Assembly (NCBI GenBank): GCA_004794655.1
Contig: SMMW01000592.1
Coordinates: forward strand, 1,896,001 to 1,960,000
Reading direction: 5' to 3'
DNA: 64,000 nt
Origin: Marisa cornuarietis
Lineage: Eukaryota; Mollusca; Gastropoda; Architaenioglossa; Ampullariidae
Below, one piece after another: positions 34,812-43,431 of this stretch. A program made the translations under genes and the position numbers. Below the pieces are notes generated by a model that worked only from the letters and a program-made list of their open reading frames with translations, searched no databases and was not told the origin of the DNA. How positions within the stretch are numbered: the first letter of the stretch is position 1; the number at the start of each line of letters is the position of its first letter.

Positions 34812-34848
34812 TGTGAACGCGTGCTGAGAAACAGCGGTCTTTTGGTTT

Positions 34849-34871
34849 AAAAAAAAAAAAAAAAAAAAAAA
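34849..34871 (+). repeat. Poly-A run abutting the LINE 5' end
   Basis: About 23 A residues on the plus strand, directly upstream (in element sense a T run) of the LINE 5' UTR. The true 3' poly-A tail is at the other end, so this run is either a T-rich target site or the tail of another event. Confidence 0.85.
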
Positions 34872-35040
34872 CTTTTTAGCTTATTTAGTGGAAGAAAAGT
34901 TAACTTTTGGGGAGTACTATGTATGGAATTTGGCTAAAATTGGAGTTGATTTTACTCTGAAACTTATTTATTTAATTAGTATTTAGTTTTACTCAGAGGT
35001 AGTAAATAAAAAATGGTAGGGCAACGATAGAGATCACTTA

Positions 35041-35270
35041 CCGGTTCGTCCGCCACCCGACTGTGCCTTGGAGCCGTCGACTATGGCGGAACAATACCAC
35101 GTGGCGATAGTTCACACGTTGCTTTCACCCACGATGCGTACACCTCGCTGGTTGAGCCTCGAATCGTTGGTGTGGTTGCCCACGACGTGTGACTCTCACT
35201 CCCTGTCTTTCAATCACTTCGTCCAAGATGTCTACGTATACGTATTTTTCCAATTGCTCCCTACGCACGA
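35041..35270 (-). other. CpG-richer segment with a minus-strand splice donor
   Basis: Compared with its AT-rich surroundings, this 230-base stretch has many CG dinucleotides. Read on the minus strand it ends in GAACCG|GTAAGTG, a near-perfect donor. All three minus-strand frames carry stops, so if it is an exon it is a noncoding first exon. Its gene would then lie to the left, with the LINE inside its intron. Confidence 0.25.
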
Positions 35271-35689
35271 TATCTAATGCAGAACTGAGATTTAGAATAT
35301 CCTTGAATATGCAGTATCCAGTATATATCCAGTATATATCTTGAATCAGCCAAGCAGCGCTTCATGCTCTTGATGCTCAATCAAATGCGATGTTCCTTGT
35401 TCAGTGATGATCCGAGTCGCTAACGGTTTTCTGTGAATATCAAGTGAATATCAATATCCAAGTGAAAGATGATGATCTTCGATGATCAAGTGCCTCCTGT
35501 CCGTACCGCAGGACGGTTCTTATATACTCTGTACTTGGTGGCAAACTTGTTACTTTGCCATGTCCTGTCCATCCTAGTCAGTGCTCCTGTCACTATTGTC
35601 ATCCTGATACAGATTTCTTAATGCAGCTGCCATCTTTGGAACGGCTGGCTCCCAGGCACTCAAAGCTCTCACCTCCTATTCGCACTATA

Positions 35690-35885
35690 TGTCAGTATGT
35701 TGCTAAGATATTTCAGCTCGTTATAGATGCCTTCCATCAATCAATGTCGTCTGCAAAGCGTAACTTGCATGCGGGCTTCTCATCTATGGAAAAGAAGGTG
35801 TGATGACCGTGCAGAGGTTTTCGCATGATTTTCTCAAAAGAAATATAGAACAGTACTGGGGGACTCCGCAATCTAAGGGCAGCGA
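35690..35885 (-). pseudogene. RTE-like LINE reverse-transcriptase fragment
   Basis: On the minus strand the frame reads SPPVLFYISFEKIMRKPLHG, then SIDEKPACKLRFADDID. That is the RT segment ending in the catalytic FADD box, as in elements with SPVLFN-x-x-LE-x-IM...CNLRFADDIDLM. A stop follows immediately, and the next block (EGIYNELKYLSN) is one frame away. It belongs to the same LINE family as 52320-53385 and is a dead fragment. Confidence 0.65.
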
Positions 35886-36560
35886 CGCTAAAATACGCAC
35901 GTAACCAGGAATCTGTTATTACTTCCCCTTAAAGACATTTTCTTGGCCAGGAAATAATCGCTGCAGTTCGTGGCCCAGTTATATCCTACGATATACAATT
36001 TTATGGTTATTATTTATCATTTGCTGGACATTATACATCTGCGTGAACTAAAAAAAATAAACTTTAGTTAAAAACCCATAAATATTTACGAAAAGCGGAC
36101 AACCCTTAAGAAAACAAAATACGTAGTTCGTAAAAGTGGTCCAATCTTGACCAGTTTAGTGAGAAACTAATGAGAGCAGATCGACCCCGCCTGTTGTTAT
36201 ATCATTGCTTACAAATGTTTTTCTGTATGCACACCTTTTGCTAAAGCTTTCACTTAAGGATAAAAGGGAAATGTGATTGTTCCAAAGGTAAAGTCATGCC
36301 GAAGAGTGTTAGGTGACGAAGTCTTTAGAACACTGGCACTAGCAGGTAAGCTGACGTGTGCACGTGTTTATTAAAAGGACACAATGAAACCTCACTTCTT
36401 TTTTGTGATATACATTTTGCTAACCAGTATGAGTAAAGCATGTGTAGTGAACACAAATAATCTCTGTTCAATTTTAGATGATAACGAGTTAAATTCCGTC
36501 TTTCTAATTCTGTGGCCTGATCTTCATATCTTTCTCACTCAACATCCATGAAAAACAGGT

Positions 36561-36748
36561 CTACGGATTTCTCTTCGATTAGTGAGCTCTTCGATCAGCT
36601 TAACATCCCCCGGTTGACAGGGCATTTCGCTGACGATGCCCCCTCCAGACCAGCTTTTAAAGGACAAAGCAGATCTGCTGTAGCCGACGAAGATGACAGC
36701 GATTCTAGCGGAGGACTGAGGTGCTCTCTGACTCAGCCTGTTGCCTGA
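36561..36748 (+). CDS. Candidate terminal exon, unassigned
   Basis: After a possible acceptor (CCATGAAAAACAG) a frame of about 62 codons runs to a stop at 36746-36748. It encodes a hydrophilic peptide with FSSISELFDQLNIPRLTGHF followed by an acidic ADEDDSDSSGG stretch. Codon use looks like coding sequence and the composition resembles a regulatory tail. Entry would be in phase 2. An in-frame ATG at 36548 also exists. An ATTAAA lies about 100 bases downstream (36845-36850). The parent gene is not identified; no known domain is seen. Confidence 0.4.
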
Positions 36749-37348
36749 CAGCCATTGCAGCACGAGAGCGTCGACAACTCGACCAGTGCTGCTGTTCTTT
36801 GCTGTATACCTGTTTCCGAGCGTCATAGTAATTACTGTTTATTGATTAAACAAGAAGGCACATGTCTATACCAGCGATATGAGTGTGATAATGATTTTTT
36901 TTATTTGCAGCATTATTAAAAAATAATCAAAAATTGCAATCCAACTTCGTGTGTGCACTTGTGTCGCCATCGGAAAGGTACAGCCAGAAAAATTGAAATC
37001 TTAATGTCTTCCTGCTCCTATGTTAAGGAAAGTAACTCTTTTTGAATGCGATTTACATAGCCAAAATGACTGGATTTGTCATTTTTTGTTTACATAGTTT
37101 TGAAGTAAAATTTATTAAACATGACGGACACGGGTGGGCGGCCTGATCTTAATAGTTGCTGAAGGGCTGTGTCGGTGAGCTAGAGGTGCCAGATTTACGA
37201 ATACTTCATAACCACATTCGTAGCATGTGGAATCCCGGTCCAAGCGAACCAAAATAAAAACTCCTCGAATCTTACTTTTACTGCCGTCCCCAAAAGTTGG
37301 TGCTGGATAGGCACCTGTCTCGCTTTGTTCTTCCTCTTCCTTGAGCAA

Positions 37349-37535
37349 GGGCGGTCCGGTGGCGCAACGGTTAGCGCCTGTCACTAATACAGTGAAGGTT
37401 GGCTGTCCTGGGTTCAGTTCTCGTCTCGGGCACGCTGTTCTTTCTCTGCATGTGGCATCTGTTTACAGGGCTGGCTGCCTTGCCGTGATATAGCCTTAGT
37501 TGCTGCTCGGCGTAAAACACCAATTTAAAAAAAAA
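37349..37535 (+). repeat. tRNA-derived SINE, family A, copy 2
   Basis: GGTGGCGCAACGGTTAGCGCC (A-box region), GGGTTCAGTTCTCG (B box), TTTACAGGGCTGGCTGCC and CGGCGTAAAACACC, ending in an A run (37527-37535). It matches the copy at 24882-25045 block by block. Both box motifs are close to consensus, so an internal RNA polymerase III promoter may once have worked. Confidence 0.85.
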
Positions 37536-37589
37536 TCCTTGAGAATTACTCCTAACACTGTCCACACAATGCTCATCCTTCTTACCCTC

Positions 37590-37835
37590 CCCCTTCTGCT
37601 CTTGCTATCTTTCTCTGCAGAATCCCTATATTTTCTATGTTTCTGTTACTTGGTGTCTTTTTGTGTTTTCCATCTTTTTGTTTTCTGTTTGTCGTCAGTA
37701 CTGTCGTTTATTCTTACGCCCTCGTGTTCTATCCATTTAGTCCATGTCTCTTCCTTGTTTTAAGCGCTAAGAGCATGCTCTCTATGAGTGTGAATATGCG
37801 CTATACAAATCTTCATTTATTATTATTATTATCTC
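37590..37835 (+). repeat. LINE 3'-tail copy (L2-like)
   Basis: T/C-rich sequence with AAGCGCTAAGAGCATGCTC, GTGAATATGCGCTATACAAA and a (TTA)n end. It shares these blocks with the minus-strand copy at 17390-17640; a similar GCGCTATATAAAT-like end plus T-rich tail occurs at about 45530-45592. The Phe/Val/Leu-rich ORFs here are artefacts of the T-rich sequence. Confidence 0.5.
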
Positions 37836-38277
37836 ACAGCCTCTCACCCTGACATCAAGACAGTTGTGGGAAAATAAACTTAATTAAAGTCTTAGTGCAT
37901 TTTTTCTAATCTGGGGGTAAAGACCAGTGCCAGTCTGGGTGAATACTACACTACCACCCCCTGCTCTTCCATTCTCGAGAAGAATTTCACCAGAAAGAGG
38001 TCAAACTCGGAAAGTCACATTTGCCTACACATACACAAGTTGGGCTTTTCACTAGAATCATAATCCATTCACTCGGCGACACCATCTTCTTGATTTAGGC
38101 AGCAAGAGCTAAGACGACCTGACAGGTGGAGAAGGGCGGCAGCATAACAACAAATCAAAATGCATATGGTGTTGGCAAGCGTCCGCAATATGCAATGGTC
38201 ATAGGTTATGGAAAAGGCAAACAGAAACTTTGCCCGTCGCATCTATGAGATTTAACTCGCCTCTGGCAAGGCTGGAG

Positions 38278-38518
38278 GAGGCGCCTGGTAGTGAAGTGTT
38301 TAAAACACTCGCTTGTCACTCAGGGTTCAAATCCCGTCTCGGGACACTCTCTGTACGTGATACCAGTCCGCAGGGCTGGGCATCGGGATTTTTCTCCGGA
38401 TACTCCGGTTTCCTCCCCCACTCCGTCTCCCACTCCCTCTCCCACTACAATGCAAAATCACCTCAAGGTGGACATACTTTCTTACTAAATAAACCAACCA
38501 ACCAACCAACCAACCAGC
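38278..38518 (+). repeat. tRNA-derived SINE, family B, with (AACC)n tail
   Basis: A-box region GGTAGTGAAGTGTTTAAAAC, a good B box GGGTTCAAATCCCG, then GACACTCTCTGTACGTGA, CTCCGGTTTCCTCCCC and AAATCACCTCAAGGTGGA. It ends in about six AACC units (38492-38516). It matches the minus-strand copy at 24190-24392. The tRNA-like head does not fold into a full tRNA by eye, so it is not called a tRNA gene. Confidence 0.85.
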
Positions 38519-39392
38519 AAGGCTGGCTCGTGCTGCAGAAATGTCACCATTGATGACCAAGCACGGCGTTCTGCGAATATCTCCTCGCTCTGTCTTATTA
38601 CGTCAGAAAACCGTCAGATATGAGGTAAAATGGTTGTTGACGTCATAGACAAGGACGGAAAGAGGCAGTCGCCTGCTGATAGAAGGAAGAAGTCTTGACT
38701 GATTCGCCTTTCCTTTCAGCAGGTCTTTCGTATTCATTTTGACCTCTCATGTTTCGAAGAGAATACTTCCTAACCAACTTTTCTGACAGCTGGTGAGTGT
38801 GACTTTTAAGAATGCGAATATGCGTTATTGCAGAACAAAATAACTCCTAACAGTAATGCTAACCTTCAAAAAAATACAGTTATTAATGGCGTGCTAATAA
38901 GAATAGGTACGAAACACGACTTTGAAATACGTCAGCAGAGTGGTTGAGGGAGAAGGGAGCGGAGAGAGAGAATGGACAAAATACAAATACATTTCACAGG
39001 TTTCAGTGAAATTAATTAAAGAATATTTTTGTTAGTTTTGTCCTTTTAGTTAAGATCGCACAACGTTTGTTCTCTGGATATTTTCTCTTTCTGATTTCAG
39101 CCATTTGACATTTTCTTCCCATCAGTACTGCACTAACTGACAAGGTTCCGTTAAAAAAAACTTTTGGTACATTTTCTTTCGTTTCTCTTCTATTGTTAAT
39201 ACTTACATACACATGCATGTATATATATATATATATTTGTATGTATCCCAAATATTTATTATGATTCGAAATGAATAACGAAATTTCACATCTATAGTAG
39301 CCTAGTAGATCTAGATCTGTGACTTTTTCCAGTGAATTTTTCATGTCCATCTGTTGCTCATCAGACTGTCAGCTAGTCAGGCTGTTTCTTAG

Positions 39393-39512
39393 GACAAATG
39401 TTGTCCAGACGCAAAAAATCAGCACCAGTGAAAATCCCGCCTCCCAAGATCGACGAAACTAAGGTGGAGGCTCTCAGGAGAAACGCCGTTCCTATCGCTC
39501 CTGAACTTGAAG
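39393..39512 (+). CDS. EGF/TM protein gene A, linker exon with dibasic site
   Basis: First recognisable exon of a plus-strand gene. After the acceptor GCTGTTTCTTAG it encodes QMLSRRKKSAPVKIPPPK and a hydrophilic linker, and it ends GAAG|GTCTGA in phase 1. Entry is also phase 1, so it joins symmetrically to the EGF exon. The RRKK could be a furin-type cleavage site, as found just after ZP domains. The ATG at 39398 could instead be the initiator, but then an extracellular EGF domain would lack a signal peptide. Earlier exons therefore probably exist upstream and were not found. The donor (GTCTGA) is weak. Confidence 0.55.
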
Positions 39513-39712
39513 GTCTGACATTTTTCATTATCATCCCGGTCAACGTCACTAAGCACGACCAGTAACATCACCTTGGTTACAACACTTGCTACAAGATTTC
39601 TCGACTTTTAACGATGATGGGGAAAAATATCTTAGACAACGAACAAATGACTTCCTTTTATCGCCATGACTCTCTCTCTCTCTCTCTGTTGTCATTATCG
39701 TGTTCCTCCAAG

Positions 39713-39844
39713 GTATGTATGTGGGCGCAGGTATCTGCTCGGATAAACCGTGTGTCCACGGCAAGTGTGTGGAGGGTGAGAATGGCATCTACACTTGTCA
39801 CTGCCATAAGGGCTTCACTGGGCAGAAGTGTGACATTACCCTTG
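39713..39844 (+). CDS. EGF/TM protein gene A, EGF-domain exon
   Basis: A symmetric phase 1-1 exon of 44 codons encoding one complete EGF-like domain: CSDKPCVHGKCVEGENG then YTCHCHKGFTGQKC. Spacing is C-x4-C-x4-C-x8-C-x-C-x8-C, including the usual G-F/Y-x-G near the end. The acceptor is preceded by a CT-rich tract (TCTCTCTGTTGTC...CCTCCAAG); a second acceptor 18 bases later (GGGCGCAG) keeps the frame and would remove six residues. The donor is CTTG|GTGAGT. The domain should face outside the cell. Confidence 0.75.
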
Positions 39845-39892
39845 GTGAGTAAGTTTTGAATGTTAGGTGATGATGATCAGCGGCACTGACAC

Positions 39893-39978
39893 GATGAGTG
39901 AGTGAGTGAGTGAGTGAGTGAGTGAGTGAGTGAGTGAGTGAGTGAGTGAGTGAGTGAGTGAGTGAGTGAGTGAGTGAG
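39893..39978. repeat. (GAGT)n tetranucleotide array
   Basis: About 21 near-perfect GAGT units in the intron just after the EGF exon. The 'LTHSLTHS' ORF on the minus strand is an artefact. Confidence 0.97.
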
Positions 39979-40209
39979 AAAGAGGAATATGAGAAAAGGA
40001 GCGAGTAGATTTCCGACTGCTTGTGATAGTTGGCACATCAAGGTAATAAAATTATGTTTCAAAGCCAGAAAAATTTATAAAAGTTCCACGCATAACTTTT
40101 CAAGGGAATCAAGCAGGCTGGGAGAAGTTTTTATCATCCCATATGACTACCTATAGACCACACCTTTGCATGTGCATGAGTGAGCTGGCAAATGGGTTTG
40201 CAGGTCTGA

Positions 40210-41815
40210 ATGCGTGGTACTGTTTAAAAAAACAAGAAGCTTAGAAGATGTTTATGGGGAAAAAAAATTCTTTGACGTGTCCCTGGTGCTGTATCTCCTT
40301 GTCATCACCACACTTCTACAGAAACCCAGCCTCGACCCAAATAACCTTAGAAACTATCCCCCTCTTTCCCATATTCTGTCCAAATTATTAATGAAAAGGT
40401 TGTGTTTTTTCCAGCTTCGGAACTGCTTCCCCAGACACAATCTAATATAACCTTTTCAGCCTCTCGTGGAAATCATTCGACTGAGAAGACATACACTGCT
40501 ATCTGCTTGTGACATGGATCGCACCTCCTTAGTGTCAATGCTGGATCTTTCGGCTGAATACACTCGACCATGACATCCTTCTCTATAACTTCTTGTGACT
40601 TTCAGTCTTTCTGGCACTGTTTTTAATTGGCTACGGTCCTACCTGATTGCACGACGTATGTAGGCACTACAACTACACAAGCTTCTTCTTTTTCTTTTTC
40701 TTTTTTGAAGTACGGGTACCACGTGCCTCTGTTCTTGAACTTCTTTCATTCACTATGTACATCCAACCACGTGGTCCCACCATCCGCCATTTGGGCCTGC
40801 AGTATCACATGTATACTCATGATACACATTTGCTAGCGTCTGTCCTTGCTTCCCAGCTCCAGCAGTATGCACCAACACAAATCACACAGTGGACTGTGTA
40901 AGCCTGGATGTCCATCAACAAACTTAAAATTAATGGCAACAAACTGTGTCCTTCCAATAGCCTTTGAAAATGAACTTAATTGTGTTCCATTTCCTACTCC
41001 TTTTACTTCCTTTGGGGACATCTCTCTTTCCCAGACTTTACGGAATCTTGCTATTATCACGGAAGCATCATTATCTCTTGAATCTAACCTCAGTGCAGTC
41101 TGTGAGTCCACCTTCCTTGACCTTTCAGGATAAGTCACATTCCACCCTTCCTGTCCGTTTCTGACACCAAAAAAAACTAATTTCTATTTCTGTGTTGTCC
41201 CGGCTGGATCCCTTCAAGTCTCTAATCGTCGATCTCCCTAACCGCCTACTGGACGAACTTCAAAGAGCTCAGAAAAATTCCGCTCGTATTGTCTTCCCTA
41301 GGTGACAAGCAGACCATGCTAAACTTCTCTGTGAACTCCGCTGGCCGCCAGCCCAAACTCTTCATGGCCTCGCCCCAGCGCATCTTTCTGAGTTACTAAC
41401 ACTTTACCAGCCCAGTCGGTCTCTTCGGTCTGCTTGTGTTGCCCTCCTCTCTGTGCTACCCATCAGACAAGGGAAATTCGCCAGACGCTCCTTTGCCTTC
41501 TCAGGACCCGCTGTTTGGAATTCTATACTCTTTTGTTTTCGGACAGTGTCTACGTTCGAAGCTTTCAGGTCTGGCGTCAACAACTGTCTTATAGATAATC
41601 AAGTGTACTGCTCCGCTCACTCTTCAATTCTTCGTTTTTATTCATCCTCTTTATTCATATTTGCCACTGTGTCATCTGTTTTCTGCCGCTTGTTTTCTGT
41701 ATGGTTGACTGTCGGTTTATTTGAAGCTTTTCGTGTACACCACACTAGACTCGCATTCACACGGGGAGTGCCCTCGAAAATTTCTATTTGTAGTATTAAC
41801 TTGAGCTAATAAACA
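40210..41815 (+). pseudogene. LINE (L2/Jockey-like) reverse-transcriptase remnant in gene A intron
   Basis: Frames shift repeatedly, but the RT blocks appear in order: KPSLDPNNLRNYPPLS (the NYRP-I-S block), a decayed LDLS-AFDTVDHD block, a VPRGSVLGP-like block, a YADDT-like box (seen as YTHDTHLLAS), MSINKLKINGNKT, and the C-terminal part with LHGLAPAHLSELL-, YQPSRSLRSAC- and ARRSFAFSGPAVWNSI-like motifs. The catalytic box is mutated. It ends with AATAAACATT near 41809. It is nested in the intron between the EGF and TM exons and is long dead. Confidence 0.75.
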
Positions 41816-42058
41816 TTTACTCAACGGCATTTAATCTGGAATCTGCTAGTGATGATGATGCTGAAAGGAGTTCCCAAAATCCACTGACCAAGGCCACCCC
41901 CCCCCCCTCTTCACAGGCGCGGGCCCGGGTACAGTGTCCCTCTGTTTCCCCTCCCCTCTCTCGTCACTCCTGGGTACATGTTACTTGTAAAGGCAGCTAT
42001 ATGTTTGCTAACTGACGACAATCGCACGCCAATGCTCAAACAAAGTGCAACTCTACAG

Positions 42059-42203
42059 AAAAGAGGAGCGCGAATGAATTAGTAGTTCGCCTGCCTGTGG
42101 ACTCGGCCCGGACAGGGGAAATAGCCACCGCCTCGGTCATCTCCGTGCTCCTCCTGCTTGGCACTATCTTCATGTTATACTTTCTCGTATCCTCCAGACG
42201 ACG
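42059..42203 (+). CDS. EGF/TM protein gene A, transmembrane exon
   Basis: Enters in phase 1 (CTCTACAG|AA), so it joins in frame to the EGF exon, and leaves in phase 2 at a perfect donor (ACG|GTAAGTG). It encodes a short extracellular stalk, then ATASVISVLLLLGTIFMLYF, a 20-23-residue hydrophobic helix, followed by LVSSRR. The Arg cluster after the helix and the EGF domain before it give a type I topology with the EGF domain outside. Confidence 0.72.
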
Positions 42204-42280
42204 GTAAGTGTCCCTTTGTCTCAAGCGTGGAGTTGTTTGTCCATAGGCAAAGATCTCATAATTCTCTTGGCGACTACCCC

Positions 42281-42283
<3 letters not shown>

Positions 42284-42329
<46 letters not shown>
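42284..42329. repeat. (CA)n microsatellite
   Basis: About 22 CA units in the intron between the transmembrane and the first cytoplasmic exon of gene A. Confidence 0.96.
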
Positions 42330-42331
<2 letters not shown>

Positions 42332-42616
42332 TCCCTTAAAGCTTAATGAATAATGGTAAAGAAAATACTTGCGAGATAACTTAGCAGATATCTGACCATC
42401 ATAAAGCGAGGCTAGGTCGTTACCCAAGCTTTTGTGTCCGTAATTACTATACGGACTGTCTAGACATCGGGGATGTTGCTCTATGTTAGTTTACTTGACC
42501 ATCAGTTAAGCTGGTTTGCTGATACCGATATGCCTAACAAAGAGTGAGCGTGGGGAGGAAAAGAAATATTAATAACAAAGGAGATATAATAGTAAATCTT
42601 TTCTGTAAATCTACAG

Positions 42617-42774
42617 GCAACAAGCGCTGAAAGACTACTTGAAACAACGGCGTCGCCTACATCCACAGGCAGACAACAACTTTTCAAACAACAACCCCGC
42701 AGCACAAGCAAAACCGGCAAAAAAGTCGTGTTGTGGCTTGTGCCCCTGTTGCGGTGGTGAAAAAAAGGAGGAAG
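42617..42774 (+). CDS. EGF/TM protein gene A, cytoplasmic exon 1
   Basis: Enters in phase 2 after AAATCTACAG and completes the Arg codon of the TM exon; leaves in phase 1 at GAAG|GTAATA. It encodes QQALKDYLKQRRRL, an Asn/Ala-rich spacer, then KKSCCGLCPCCGGEKKEE. The membrane-proximal basic residues and the Cys cluster (possible palmitoylation or metal binding) fit a cytoplasmic tail. No known signalling domain is seen. Confidence 0.65.
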
Positions 42775-42837
42775 GTAATAATCGTATTTAATCATCTCGC
42801 TTTACTCCGCTTTCTTGGCTTTTTGGTAGGACATCAG

Positions 42838-43014
42838 TTGACAAAATGGACAAATATTGCGCAGGAAAGCAATTACTGAAGGACATGGCGAGTGACTCGG
42901 ACTCTGATGGCAAGAAAGATAAGAAGAAAAAAAAGGACAAAGGAAAGAAGAAGAAGAAAGGAAAGAAAGGTGGCAAGGAAAAGGGCCCCAAACCAGAGGG
43001 TGGTGGTGGTGGTG
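42838..43014 (+). CDS. EGF/TM protein gene A, Lys-rich cytoplasmic exon 2
   Basis: Enters in phase 1 after a pyrimidine-rich tract and CATCAG; leaves in phase 1 at GGTG|GTAAGT. It encodes a DSDSDG acidic motif followed by a dense Lys/Gly stretch (KKDKKKKKDKGKKKKKGKKG) and a poly-Gly end. The Ser-Asp motif is a typical casein kinase 2 target and the Lys stretch could bind acidic phospholipids. Both are inferences from composition. Confidence 0.6.
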
Positions 43015-43335
43015 GTAAGTTACATCTTTTTCCTCCCCCGTTGAAAGAGTGCGCTTATTCTGGCAAGTCTCCAAACTTATAGATACAGTTACTGCCAGAT
43101 CTTCAATGGTTATGTTATACCACTTTCTGAGCACTTTCCACTTTCAATTAAATCAAACCATCCCACCAATTAATTTTGGCGATTAATTAGCTCATGACTG
43201 TCATCTACACTCGCGATAACTTGCCAGTCTTGATAGTAGGGAGAACGACTATTACAAATATTTTCTCTGATTTATAAATTAAATAAATGAAGTCATATCT
43301 TATCCTAACAAAGTCCACGTCTTGTATTCGTATAG

Positions 43336-43431
43336 CAGGATGAAAAATATGAGGAATGTGACCAGTCTGTGGTTGGTAGCCAACGCGAAGGTGCGGCTGA
43401 ACCAAACCCTGTCCAGGGTTACAGTTTGTGA
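43336..43431 (+). CDS. Gene A candidate terminal exon
   Basis: After GTATAG|CAG a frame reads DEKYEECDQSVVGSQREG, then AAEPNPVQGYSL and stop (43429-43431), a hydrophilic peptide like a cytoplasmic C-terminus. Entry is phase 0, whereas the previous exon leaves in phase 1, so either a small exon between 43015 and 43335 was missed or one boundary is wrong. If the exons are joined directly, a stop follows within two codons. Confidence 0.4.
   Translation, partial: QDEKYEECDQSVVGSQREGAAEPNPVQGYSL

Larger units (their letters stand above)
29339..34848 (-). mobile_element. Jockey-type non-LTR retrotransposon, nearly full length
   Basis: Runs 5' to 3' on the minus strand: short 5' UTR, ORF1 (34811-33355), a one-base gap, ORF2 (33353-29524), a 3' UTR of about 170 bases and a poly-A tail (T run at 29339-29352 on the plus strand). 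ORF1 has three CCHC knuckles. ORF2 has an AP-type endonuclease, a reverse transcriptase, an RNase H and a C-terminal Cys/His motif. This order fits Jockey-clade and related LINEs. Three frame breaks (about 34265, 32330 and 29825) all sit in homopolymer runs; apart from those I see no internal stop. A pure A run of about 23 bases (34849-34871) abuts the 5' end on the plus strand and is unexplained. No target-site duplication was identified. Confidence 0.9.

Noticed and set aside
38278..38360. tRNA gene (good B box GGGTTCAAATCCCG)
   Set aside because: No complete cloverleaf can be drawn, and the same body and tail occur in another copy, so it is the head of a SINE.
39877..40062. Minus-strand ORF with repeated LTHS
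   Set aside because: Product of the GAGT tetranucleotide array.
40214..41809. Possible extra exons of EGF gene A between the EGF and TM exons
   Set aside because: The coding-like pieces here are reverse-transcriptase blocks in several frames, so they belong to a LINE remnant in the intron.
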